Positions 34,448 through 43,117 of a stretch of DNA of 64,000 nucleotides are shown here, piece after piece. The notes beneath the pieces were generated by a model. That model was not told where the DNA came from and ran no database searches. It saw nothing but the letters and a program-made list of their open reading frames with translations. Numbering within the stretch: the first letter of the stretch is position 1; each line of letters begins with the position of its first letter. Source of the stretch: JACKAQ01 sp020634975 [NCBI: Calditrichia bacterium] (GTDB taxonomy: Bacteria; Calditrichota; Calditrichia; RBG-13-44-9); the NCBI GenBank assembly GCA_020634975.1, contig JACKAQ010000001.1, positions 682,001 to 746,000 on the forward strand, read 5' to 3'. The position numbers and the translations under genes were made by a program.

Positions 34448-36925
34448 ATGAATTCAATTTACCCGCGCATAGTTGCCATTTTGCTGCTGGCTACCAGCCT
34501 CCTGTTCGCCCAAAAACCGGCCAGTTGGAACGCCGGCGAGTTGCAACAGGCGCTCAAAAAATTATCCGTGATGGGCAGCGCACTCTACATCGCGGCGCAC
34601 CCGGATGACGAAAATACCGCCGTGCTATCGTATCTCGCCAACGAGGCGCAGGTGCGCACCGCTTATCTGTCGCTGACGCGCGGCGATGGCGGGCAAAACC
34701 TGATCGGGCCGGAAATCGGCGATCTGCTCGGCGTGATCCGCACCCAGGAATTGCTGGCTGCCCGGCGTATCGATGGCGCACAGCAGTTCTTTTCGCGCGC
34801 GGTCGATTTCGGCTACACCAAATCCCGCGAAGAAGCGCTGCAGTTTTGGGGCAACGACGAGATATTGGCAAATGTTGTCTGGGTGATCCGCAAGTTTCGT
34901 CCCGATGTGATCATCACCCGTTTCACACCGGAAATCGGCGGGCACGGACAGCACCTGGCCTCCGCGTGGCTGGCGGAAAAAGCCTTTGCCGCCGCCGGCG
35001 ATCCAAACCAATTTCCCGAACAACTGGCGTTGGTAAAACCCTGGCAACCGAAGCGGCTGCTGTGGGACGTGTGGACGCGCGCCATTTCGCAAATGAATCT
35101 GGACACGACCGGTTTCGTGAGTGTAAACGTCGGTAAATACAATCCGCTGCTCGGCAAATCGTATGCGGAAATTGCCGCGCTGAGCCGCAGCATGCACAAA
35201 TGCCAGGGTTTCGGCGCATCGCCGCAACGGGGCGGCTACCGCGAATATTTCCAGCACACGCTGGGCGATCCCGCAACAACATCGCTGTTCGACGGGGTGG
35301 AGCTGAGCTGGAAACGGGTGCCGCGCGGTGAAAAGGTCGGCAAATTGCTCGCCGAAGCGCTGGAGAATTTCCAGCCGCAACAGCCGACCGCAATTATCCC
35401 GACGCTATTGAAAGCCCGTTCGGAAATGAGCTTGCTCCCGCAAACCCACGATGTCGCCATTAAACGCGATGAGTTGGACGAACTGTTGCTGCAACTTTGC
35501 GGCATCTGGGCGAGCGCCACCGTGCCATCGCCATCGGCAACGCCGGGCAGCAGCGTAGCCATCAGCACAACGCTGATCAACCGAAACGGCTATCCCGTAA
35601 CCCTGCGGGGCATCAGCTATCCGTTCGAAAACGGCATGCCCTCCGGCAGCCAGCCCTTGCCCGCCAACGAACCGGTGACATCCGAAAAAACCATTGCGAT
35701 TCCGGCGGATGCGCAACTGTCCAATCCCTATTGGCTGCGCTCGGAAAAACAGGGCAGTCTGTTCACGATTCCCCAACCGCTGGACATCGGTTTACCGGAG
35801 AAATTTGCTGTTCAACCGGTGCGATTTTTTCTGGAGATCGGCGGGCAGGAGGTTATCGCCATAGCGCCGGTACAATACAAATGGAATGACGAAACCGATG
35901 GCGAAAGCTATCGATCGATGGAAATTCTGCCGCAGGTGACCGTCAATTTTGGGGCGGGATTGCAGGTGTTCGGCAACGGCGAATCGCGGCAGGTACCGGT
36001 GATTTTCCAGAGCGTTGCCCCGGAAACCAAAGCAACTGTACACCTCAGCGTGCCGGAGGGCTGGCAGGTTTCGCCCGCGTCCATCGCGGTTGACTTCAGC
36101 GGAAATGGCAGTGAAATCCGTCAATCCGTTACGGTTACACCGACCGCAACATCCGGTGAAGGCTGGCTGAGCGCAACTGTGGAAACCGGCGGAAATCGCC
36201 AACCGGCGCACAGTTTGTCGCGTATCGATTACGATCACATTCCCATCCAGACGCTGACGCCGCCCGCCAGATTGCAGCTTGTCCGGCTGGATATCGCCAA
36301 AAGAGGTGAGCTGATCGGCTACATCGCCGGCGCCGGGGATGATATTCCCGAAGCGCTGACCCAGATCGGCTACACCGTTAAAATGCTCTCCGATGACGAT
36401 TTGAACACAACCGATCTGTCGCAGTTCGATGCCATCGTTGCCGGTGTCCGGGCCTACAACACCCGCGACCGGCTGGCTGCCGATCAACCGCGTTTGCTGG
36501 CATACGTCAACAACGGCGGCACGCTGGTGATCCAGTACAACACCTCGCACCGATTGGTAACAGAAGATTTGGGACCCTACCCCCTCAAACTCTCCCGCGA
36601 CCGGGTGACGCTGGAAGACGCGCCGATGGAAATCCTCGCGCCAAACCACCCGTTGCTCACCGCGCCAAATGCTATTACCCCCGCCGATTTTGAGGGCTGG
36701 GTGCAGGAGCGCGGGCTCTACTTCCCCAACGAATGGGACGACAAATACACCGCACTGTTCAGCAGCAACGACCCCGGCGAAAGCCCAAAAACCGGCAGCC
36801 TGTTGTATGCCACCTACGGCAAAGGGCATTACATCTACACCGGTATTTCCTTTTTCCGGCAGTTGCCCGCCGGTGTGCCCGGTGCCTTCCGTTTGTTCGT
36901 AAATTTATTGTCCGTAGGTAACTAA
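34448..36925 (+). CDS. Secreted PIG-L family deacetylase
   Basis: An 825-residue exported protein. The signal peptide ends near LLFAQ (about 21). The PIG-L/MshB-type deacetylase domain (about 40-290) has the zinc motif AAHPDDE (49-55), RGDGGQNLIGPE and the later GGHGQHLAS with a His ligand. A middle beta-sandwich region follows, and the last about 200 residues (YIAGAGDDIPEALTQIGYTVKML to YTGISFFRQLPAG) resemble a class I amidotransferase/ThuA-like fold without its nucleophile. PIG-L enzymes remove N-acetyl from GlcNAc-type sugars, so an extracytoplasmic glycan is the likely substrate. It is probably monocistronic. An IS element begins only 17 bp after the stop but does not break the gene. Confidence 0.88.
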   Translation: MNSIYPRIVAILLLATSLLFAQKPASWNAGELQQALKKLSVMGSALYIAAHPDDENTAVLSYLANEAQVRTAYLSLTRGDGGQNLIGPEIGDLLGVIRTQELLAARRIDGAQQFFSRAVDFGYTKSREEALQFWGNDEILANVVWVIRKFRPDVIITRFTPEIGGHGQHLASAWLAEKAFAAAGDPNQFPEQLALVKPWQPKRLLWDVWTRAISQMNLDTTGFVSVNVGKYNPLLGKSYAEIAALSRSMHKCQGFGASPQRGGYREYFQHTLGDPATTSLFDGVELSWKRVPRGEKVGKLLAEALENFQPQQPTAIIPTLLKARSEMSLLPQTHDVAIKRDELDELLLQLCGIWASATVPSPSATPGSSVAISTTLINRNGYPVTLRGISYPFENGMPSGSQPLPANEPVTSEKTIAIPADAQLSNPYWLRSEKQGSLFTIPQPLDIGLPEKFAVQPVRFFLEIGGQEVIAIAPVQYKWNDETDGESYRSMEILPQVTVNFGAGLQVFGNGESRQVPVIFQSVAPETKATVHLSVPEGWQVSPASIAVDFSGNGSEIRQSVTVTPTATSGEGWLSATVETGGNRQPAHSLSRIDYDHIPIQTLTPPARLQLVRLDIAKRGELIGYIAGAGDDIPEALTQIGYTVKMLSDDDLNTTDLSQFDAIVAGVRAYNTRDRLAADQPRLLAYVNNGGTLVIQYNTSHRLVTEDLGPYPLKLSRDRVTLEDAPMEILAPNHPLLTAPNAITPADFEGWVQERGLYFPNEWDDKYTALFSSNDPGESPKTGSLLYATYGKGHYIYTGISFFRQLPAGVPGAFRLFVNLLSVGN

Positions 36926-36942
36926 TCCCCCCCTTCGAAGGG

Positions 36943-38136
36943 CAGGGTTGTTAAGTTCTCATAAAACCAAGGAGGATTTCAATTTTATTGGTAAAAAATA
37001 TTGTTGCTGTTTTCATTGAGTGATATCCATTGATACGGTATATGTTCATCGCAATGTTTTTCAATAGTGAGAGATTGGATGCTGCCGAAACGGTTTTGAT
37101 CAACGAGCCATCCTCATTAAAGTTGACATCTTTCACCCAGTGGAGTTTATTTTCGATATACCAGTGACCTCGAATGCCTGTTGCAAAGTCGGCGGCACTT
37201 AGCTCCCGGCTACTGATATAGTAGCTGTGGGTTTGGTAAGCTTTTCCCTGACGCCTGCCGCTTCTGTAACAATAGATGACGCGTTTGATGTCTATCCAAT
37301 CAGCGTCCACATCTTCAGGGCATAGATACACACGATAGGTTCGATTTTCGATTCTTCCACGGTGTTTTTCCTGGGCTTCAAAGGTGTCCGATGGTCGCTG
37401 CTCTGTTACTGTTTTTCGAAGCGTCTTGTATAAACGTTTTTGGTTGCCCTTGACTTTAACAAGATAATGGTTACCACTTTGGCGGATTTGCTGTAACGTT
37501 TTTTTGACAATGCAGGGCATCAAGCGTAAAGGTAACTCCTGTTAATCCAAGCACTTCGGTCAATACTCTGATCAGCTCACGGGCGACTTCAATCTCACTT
37601 GATTCTTTGTTTTGAAAACGCTGAACGGCTATGACAATATTCTCCTGTTGAGCAAATGCGCTTACAAAGCTGACAAAATCCTGATAGGCGCTATCATAGC
37701 TGACAATCGTCGATGCCAACGCTTTGGCATCAATAGAAACCCAACTTTCCGGCTTGACTGGATGACAATCGGTGACCCATTGGCTAAAAACAGCGCTCAC
37801 AGACTTAAAGTCCAGGTTTATTAATACCGTGCGAATCGTAACATGTGAAGGCATTTTGTTTCGCTTCAGTTGAAACGTTTCAACAAGTGCCGATTGATTG
37901 GCTTTTAAAAAACGAGCGATTTCACGATACCCAAAGCAGCGGCTCATAATTGCCATGATGCTCATTACTAACAACGCTGATAACTGATAACGTTTCCCTT
38001 CGGCGCGACGAAAATCAGGCACCGTTGCCAGATAATCGAGCAGGGTTTTGCGAGAGACAGTTGTTGAATCCATAAACACCCTTTTTCGCTAAATATAAAA
38101 AAAATTAGCGAGATTCAATAGAACTTAACAGCCCTG
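36943..38136 (-). mobile_element. ISAs1-family insertion sequence (1194 bp)
   Basis: The ends are inverted repeats: CAGGGTTGTTAAGTTCT at 36943 and its mirror CAGGGCTGTTAAGTTCT ending at 38136, with one mismatch in 17. Both sides are flanked by the 12-bp sequence CCCTTCGAAGGG (36931-36942 and 38137-38148), which can be read as the target duplication, although the target is itself a palindrome and part of the match may be older. Inside is one ISAs1-type transposase gene on the minus strand, broken by a frameshift. No cargo genes. Confidence 0.9.
36951..38073 (-). pseudogene. ISAs1-type transposase, frameshifted
   Basis: The N-terminal part (about 200 codons, 38073 to 37471) has the DDE_Tnp_1-associated region LLDYLATVPDFRRAEGKRYQL and the first catalytic stretch ESWVSIDAKALAS; it runs to TFTLDALHCQK. 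The rest (to 36951) continues in another frame with YLVKVKGNQKRLYKTLRK and RGHWYIENKLHWVKDVNF, the family's last acidic motif. The switch occurs at a run of seven A (37499-37505 on the plus strand). Related transposases commonly read DALHCQKKT, which would need nine A. So two bases seem lost, or the ribosome must shift. As written, it encodes no full-length enzyme; a homopolymer sequencing error is also possible. Confidence 0.85.
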
Positions 38137-38817
38137 CCCTTCGAAGGGGGGGCAGGGGGTATGTTCACTCCAGCACACAACAAAATCCCCCTTTATCCCC
38201 CTTAAAAGGGGGAAATTTGCTGCGTAACACCACCACACCCACACAAAACCACAAAACACAACAACGCCATACCCTATTCCCCCTCAAAAGGGAAATCTGC
38301 GGCGCAGCGGCACGGCGCCGACGTACCCAATTTCCCCCTCAAGTTTCCCCCATAATTGCAGATAATAAAACCATCACCGGGCGCAGCAGCGCCCAACAGT
38401 TTACACCCACCTGCCCCGAACGAACATCTTCCCCGATGCACAGCGCGTGCACCCATCGCTCCTGTTTCCAATCCTCATGATACCACCCAAATATCTCTGT
38501 GTTTTGCGCCGAAAAACCGCCAAAATCATCAGGTGAAACCGCCAATTTCGTCCTGATGACTTGTTCAACTCGTCCTGATGAGTTGAATGTTTCGTCCTGA
38601 CGACTTCACCCATTGCCCGAAATGCGCCAAAAAGCCGTTAAAACGCGGTGCATGATCGGTCGGGATAAAAGGGGATGTTTTACGGATGAAACCGACGGGT
38701 GAGAATGGGAAAGGTTAACCACAAACACCGGTAGTTGAGCGTAGCCGAAACTACCGCTCTACCGAACGTATGCAAGGGGCTCCATCTGTTTTCCCCGGTA
38801 GTTGAGCGTAGCCGAAA
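38137..38817. repeat. Repeat-dense non-coding region (681 bp)
   Basis: No believable gene. It contains C/G-run palindromes (CCCTTCGAAGGGGGG at 38137; CCCCCTTAAAAGGGGG near 38200), a GGCACGGCGCCGACGTACCC segment (38309-38328) that recurs at 62500-62519, a triple 22-bp tandem repeat (38549-38614) and two copies of a 30-bp hairpin repeat (38728-38757 and 38795-38824). Short frames here are by-products of the repeats. Confidence 0.75.
38549..38614 (+). repeat. Three tandem 22-bp units
   Basis: Units start at 38549, 38571 and 38593, each with CGTCCTGAYGASTT followed by 8 variable bases. The preceding 22 bp carry the same motif inverted (TCATCAGG at 38527-38534). Confidence 0.75.
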
Positions 38818-38824
38818 CTACCGC
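38728..38824. repeat. Two direct copies of a 30-bp hairpin repeat
   Basis: Copies at 38728-38757 and 38795-38824 are identical. Each folds as GGTAGTT, a loop GAGCGTAGCCG, then AACTACC. The second copy overlaps the end of the GH13 gene and supplies its last Arg codon and TAG stop. Confidence 0.9.
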
Positions 38825-41214
38825 AACAAAAACATCCGGTAACCATACGCGGGAATATCAACGGACAGTTGGCTGCTTTCAACGGTTGCAGCTTCCCGGC
38901 TGAACAGGTCAACGGCTTCGCTAACCCCATAAAATTCAGGAAGTTGGACCAGCTGCGTTTTTGGTGCGGCACTTTTGTTGAGCAGCACAAGAATACGCTG
39001 GCTGACATCGCTGCGCATATAGGCGAGGACGTTCTGATCCGCGAACAGCGGCAGAAAATCGCCCTGCCGGAGCGCCGAGGAACGTCGCCGGAAATTGACC
39101 AGTTCGCGGGTATTGGCCAGCATCGCTTTTTCGTGATGGTCCAGTTGGCTGCCAAAGCGCATCATCCGGCGATTGTCCGGGTCGGACGCGCCGGTCATCC
39201 CGATTTCGTCGCCGTAATAAATAGTGGGGATTCCCGGTATCGTCAGCATATACGCGAGATAGAGCCGGGCTTTGCGATAGCTCAGCGAATCGTCCACCTG
39301 CGGCGGATGTGTCCACGCGACTTCCGCGGCATCCTGCGAATCCAGCGCCAGATCGCCATCGACAAACGCCATATAACGGGTTTGGTCGTGACTGTCCATC
39401 AGGTTGCCCATGGTATGGTTCATGCCGTAAACCGCGTGTGTTTTGGCAAGTTCGTCCACCAGATTCTGGAAGTTCGCCTGCGGCGTCAAAAACACCTGTC
39501 GCGCCGTGTAAAAGAGGTTGAAGTTAAATTGCGAATCGAGCTGCCCGTTGTTCACATACGAGCTGATCAGGTCGTAACCGCCAAAGGTTTCGCCGATCTG
39601 GAACACGGACCGGGTGCGCTGCGGGTGCACCTGCGATTTTATTTTTCGGGTGAGCGTCCGCCAGAACTTGTTGGGCACATGCTTCACCGCGTCCTGCCGG
39701 AATCCGTCGATACCGGTTTCCTGCAACCACCACACGGCGTTGTCGGTCATCGTATCCAGCGCTGCTTCCGAACCGAGATAATCGAACGAGGGCAGGAACG
39801 GCTCGAACCAGGTGGTCAGCCGGTATTCATCCCACAGCCGCATATTTTTGCGCCCGTCCGGCAGGTCGTATGTGCCAAACCAGTCGCGATGGTCGCGGAA
39901 AAACGGGTGATCCTGATGGGTGTGGTTCGACACAAAATCCAGCAAAATGCGCATGCCGTGCAGATGGGCGGTTCGCACCAGTTTTTTGAACATCGCCATA
40001 TCGCCGAAACGCGAATCTACCTGTTTCGGCTCAACCGGCCAATAGCCGTGATACGCCGAATAGTAGCGGTGCGGCGGCGGATATTCCCGATGGGCTTCGG
40101 TGGTGTTCTGGTTGACCGGCGAAATCCACAGCGTGTTCACGCCCAGCGAATCGAAATAGCCGTAACGGATTTTCTGGATGATGCCCCGCAAATCGCCGCC
40201 CATAAAATTGGCCGGCGGCAGCAGTTCCGGGTGTTCCACCGGGCGGTTGTTGCTGCTATCGTCATCAAAAAAGCGATCGACCATCACCGAATAGATGATC
40301 GCATCGTTCCAGTAAAACGGCAGGTAGCTGGCGTAGGGCTGCAGGTGATACAATCGTATCGTTTGCAATAATGTATTTTGTCCGTTTTGGGTAACGCCAA
40401 CGCGCAGGGTTTGGTGCACCGTTTGCGGCGTTTGGGGAATGCGAACGTCAATATTGTTGCCGCTGATTTTGATGAGCGATTGCGGCAACGGCTGATTATC
40501 CAGCAACGCAATCACGTTGCTTGCGGCAATCGCTCCGGGCTGATTCTCCCGCTCGTAATACAGCGAAACGGTCGCCGTATCGGCATCGATGCTTTTGCCC
40601 AAAATGTGCACATACGCCTGATCGGTATGGCGCGGACGAATCGTCAGCACGGAGTTGTAGCTGCCGAAAGGATTGGCGATGCTGTCCGGATTGGCGCGGT
40701 CGAGAACTTCTGCGCCATCGACAAAAAATTTGTATTCGTAACGCCCCGGCTCGATGGGAATGGTGATCTCGTATTCGCCATCGCCGTTGGCGTCGCGCAG
40801 GCGCAGTTCGTCGCGATTCCATGCGTTGAACGCACCGAACACGCTCAGGTGCTGCGGCTGGCCTGCCGCACGAAAACGGAAGGTGTGGGTAATTTGCTGC
40901 GCCACAATCACCGGAAACGCGATCAGCGAATCGTCAAGTTGCGCTTCGAGAATCGTCATGCCCTCAAAGGTTGCGGCAGGCGTGATGACCAGTTGCAGCG
41001 TTGCAGCGTCGAACGCGGTTTTCAGGTCGGGATGTTCGGCAAATTTTAACGGATAGCTTTCCGCAAAAAAGATATCGCTGATCAGCAACGTGTCGGTTTG
41101 CCCGGCGGTCAGCCGCAACGGCTGGATGAGTTCGGGTGATCGCAGGTCATGCGCCTGCATCGATAAGCTGAACAGAATCAATAAAATAGCAACGGCATTT
41201 TGGCGTAAGTTCAC
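38818..41214 (-). CDS. Secreted GH13 alpha-amylase with N-terminal glycogen-binding domain
   Basis: A 798-residue exported enzyme. Signal peptide (about 1-21), an N-terminal domain, a CBM48/AMPK-type glycogen-binding domain (about 110-195, SVFGAFNAWNRDELRLRD, YEYKFFVDG), another beta domain (200-290), then a GH13 barrel (about 305-720). Catalytic residues: nucleophile Asp508 in GFRQDAV, acid/base Glu542 in QIGETFGG, Asp610 in MDSHDQTR; region I is DFVSNHTH. The layout resembles neopullulanase/cyclomaltodextrinase or SusA-like enzymes acting on glycogen or starch. It differs from the GH13 gene at 9409 in having the extra N-terminal modules and a type I signal. The start is GTG 41214. The stop codon lies inside a repeat copy. 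Confidence 0.9.
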   Translation of the reverse strand: MNLRQNAVAILLILFSLSMQAHDLRSPELIQPLRLTAGQTDTLLISDIFFAESYPLKFAEHPDLKTAFDAATLQLVITPAATFEGMTILEAQLDDSLIAFPVIVAQQITHTFRFRAAGQPQHLSVFGAFNAWNRDELRLRDANGDGEYEITIPIEPGRYEYKFFVDGAEVLDRANPDSIANPFGSYNSVLTIRPRHTDQAYVHILGKSIDADTATVSLYYERENQPGAIAASNVIALLDNQPLPQSLIKISGNNIDVRIPQTPQTVHQTLRVGVTQNGQNTLLQTIRLYHLQPYASYLPFYWNDAIIYSVMVDRFFDDDSSNNRPVEHPELLPPANFMGGDLRGIIQKIRYGYFDSLGVNTLWISPVNQNTTEAHREYPPPHRYYSAYHGYWPVEPKQVDSRFGDMAMFKKLVRTAHLHGMRILLDFVSNHTHQDHPFFRDHRDWFGTYDLPDGRKNMRLWDEYRLTTWFEPFLPSFDYLGSEAALDTMTDNAVWWLQETGIDGFRQDAVKHVPNKFWRTLTRKIKSQVHPQRTRSVFQIGETFGGYDLISSYVNNGQLDSQFNFNLFYTARQVFLTPQANFQNLVDELAKTHAVYGMNHTMGNLMDSHDQTRYMAFVDGDLALDSQDAAEVAWTHPPQVDDSLSYRKARLYLAYMLTIPGIPTIYYGDEIGMTGASDPDNRRMMRFGSQLDHHEKAMLANTRELVNFRRRSSALRQGDFLPLFADQNVLAYMRSDVSQRILVLLNKSAAPKTQLVQLPEFYGVSEAVDLFSREAATVESSQLSVDIPAYGYRMFLLR

Positions 41215-41310
41215 CGGTGTTACCCCTGATTGTTTGGTTCGATTATTGGCGATAATTTATTGCTATTCGGGGAGGAAACAAAATGAATGCTAAATCGGGA
41301 ACGGTAATTT

Positions 41311-41338
41311 GTAGAGACAATTCATGAATTGTCTCTAC
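41311..41338. repeat. Perfect 28-bp palindrome
   Basis: The half-site GTAGAGACAATTCA is mirrored exactly. A third, partial copy (AATGAATTGCCTCTAC) follows at 41344-41359. It sits between the ends of the GH13 and crcB genes. No T-tract follows, so it looks like a dispersed repeat rather than a standard terminator. Confidence 0.85.
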
Positions 41339-41376
41339 TACATAATGAATTGCCTCTACAATTTATGACAAACCCA

Positions 41377-41757
41377 TCAAATGTATTTGCCCAACCCGTA
41401 ACCGGCGAGCGCCGCAGCGATACCGATGCAAACGCTCAACAGAATATTCAACGCGGCTTTGCCGACAGAACCGGCCTGCAGCAGTACCAGTGTTTCAAAC
41501 GAAAAAGTAGAGAACGTGGTGAACGCACCCAATAATCCGGTTGCCAGAAAAAACTTGATGTTCGGCTGCAACGGATGCAACGGGTAATTCTCGAACACCG
41601 CCATCAGCAACCCGAGCACAAATGAGCCGACGAGGTTAACCGCCAGCGTGCCGGCGGGAAACCTGCCTTTAAACAGCTCGAACACCCATTCGGATATCCA
41701 GTATCGCAGAACCGCACCGAAAAATCCGCCCAAACCTATTGCCAGAAACTTGCCCAT
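41377..41757 (-). CDS. crcB: Fluoride ion channel CrcB/Fluc
   Basis: A 126-residue membrane protein with four helices. Family motifs: GGFFGAVLRYW near the start, FPAGTLAVNLVGSFVLG (the Asn that lines the pore) and LLGAFTTFSTFSFE with the phenylalanine box. These proteins work as antiparallel dimers that let fluoride out of the cell. ATG 41757 lies 3 nt after the TolC stop, so it is the last gene of the RND-TolC operon. No fluoride riboswitch can sit in that gap. A single gene of full length suggests a homodimer. Confidence 0.93.
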   Translation of the reverse strand: MGKFLAIGLGGFFGAVLRYWISEWVFELFKGRFPAGTLAVNLVGSFVLGLLMAVFENYPLHPLQPNIKFFLATGLLGAFTTFSTFSFETLVLLQAGSVGKAALNILLSVCIGIAAALAGYGLGKYI

Positions 41758-41760
41758 ATG

Positions 41761-43092
41761 TTACTCGATACTCAGTTGTCCGGTGAGCTGGTCGATTTCC
41801 AGCCGGGTGATCCGGGCGCGGAAACGGGCGGTGATCAACGCGGTTTCGGCGCGGATGAGGTTGATTTGCGCATCGCGGAACTCCAGCGACGAAACGGAAC
41901 CGAGTTGCAGACGCTCTTGTTGCAGTTGCAAATTCTGGCGGGCAGCCTGCACGTTTTCCTGTTCCAAAGCCAGTAATTCCATTTGTTTGCGAAACGTTTC
42001 GTATTTTTCGCGCAGCGATCCGTTCAGTTGAATCCGGGTATTTTCCAGTTGCAACCGGCTGATTTTTTCCTCGATTTTGGCGTTCTGCCGGGTGATGTTA
42101 TCGCGAAATCCGTTGAACAAATTCCACGACAGCCCGAGGCTGACTGCGCCATCCTTGCTGGTGGTGTTGGTTTCCGGCGGGCGGAACTGGTTGGTCACTT
42201 CGTTTTTGGTGGTGCGATCGGTGTAGCCGTAGCTGGCGTTCAGATTAACGCGCGGGAGAAACGCAGAATTGGCGGTTCCCACACCCGCTGCTGCGGCGCG
42301 ACGACTGTAATCGGCGGCCAACAACGCGCTGTTGCGCTGTTCGGCGAGTTCAAACAACGCATCGAAATTCATTCCCAAATCGGGGATAATCATTTCATCG
42401 CTGACGGTGATCTCGGTTGCGGGATCCTGCGCCAATTGCAAATTGAGGTTTTGGCGCGCGGTGAGCACCGCCAATTCCTGGTTGATGAAATTGGAGCGAT
42501 CGCTGTTGAACGACACTTGTGCATTCAACAAATCCGTGGAGGACGAGCCGCCCACTTCCCGGCGCACTTTCTCTTTTTCCAGCCGCTGGCGCGATACTTC
42601 CAGCGCCTGCTGCTGCACCTGCAACAATTGCTGCTGCTGAACGAGGTTAAAATACGCCGTCAAAATGCCGACGACCGTTCCCTCAATTTGAGCGCGCGCA
42701 CTGGTTTCGCCCAGATTTGCCAACGCCCGGAACTGGCTGTTGGCCGCAAACATGCGAAACCCGTCGAACACGGTCCAGCTCAGTGCGATCTGCCCGTTGA
42801 GCGTTTCGGTATCGGTTTTCCCGACCCCGGCGACCGGGCTGGAACTGCTGCTCTCCTGATCGCTGGTGGCGAGGGCAACGCTGCCGGTGGCGTTCAGCGT
42901 CGGCAAAAATCCGGCGGTGCCGTTGCCGGCGTTGTTCCGGGCGATGTCCGCATTTGCCCGGGCGATCCGGATGCTGTAATTGTTCTGCAATCCCAAACGA
43001 ATGGCATCTTCGATGCTCAGCGCCTGCTGCGCCAACGCCGGAAGTGCAAATAAAAGTATCGCAATTGTGCGAACGAACGTATTGTTTTTCAT
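41761..43092 (-). CDS. TolC-family outer-membrane efflux protein
   Basis: A 443-residue outer-membrane channel. Signal peptide (about 1-22, ending LPALAQ), then two repeats of the OEP/TolC fold (about 25-215 and 235-440), each with long coiled helices (e.g. LEVSRQRLEKEKVRREVGGSSSTDLLNAQVSFN and LQQERLQLGSVSSLEFRDAQINLIRAE). It should form the trimeric duct for the RND pump encoded just upstream. ATG 43092 is preferred to a GTG at 43125 that overlaps the pump gene and would give an unlikely start before the signal peptide. Confidence 0.92.
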   Translation of the reverse strand: MKNNTFVRTIAILLFALPALAQQALSIEDAIRLGLQNNYSIRIARANADIARNNAGNGTAGFLPTLNATGSVALATSDQESSSSSPVAGVGKTDTETLNGQIALSWTVFDGFRMFAANSQFRALANLGETSARAQIEGTVVGILTAYFNLVQQQQLLQVQQQALEVSRQRLEKEKVRREVGGSSSTDLLNAQVSFNSDRSNFINQELAVLTARQNLNLQLAQDPATEITVSDEMIIPDLGMNFDALFELAEQRNSALLAADYSRRAAAAGVGTANSAFLPRVNLNASYGYTDRTTKNEVTNQFRPPETNTTSKDGAVSLGLSWNLFNGFRDNITRQNAKIEEKISRLQLENTRIQLNGSLREKYETFRKQMELLALEQENVQAARQNLQLQQERLQLGSVSSLEFRDAQINLIRAETALITARFRARITRLEIDQLTGQLSIE

Positions 43093-43117
43093 TGATTTAC
43101 CATTTCTAAAAAATCGA

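Noticed and set aside
38401-38613. Minus-strand frame of 70 codons in the repeat region
   Set aside because: It runs through the 22-bp tandem repeat and has no ribosome site; the peptide reflects the repeat rather than a conserved protein.
38571-38614. Possible hammerhead ribozyme (CTGATGAG core)
   Set aside because: The CUGAUGA box is present, but the required GAAA box and a matching stem III/cleavage site are not in a workable position. The 22-bp tandem repeat explains the motif better.
41757-41761. Fluoride riboswitch before crcB
   Set aside because: Only 3 nt separate crcB from the TolC gene, so no aptamer fits, and none was seen upstream in the operon leader.
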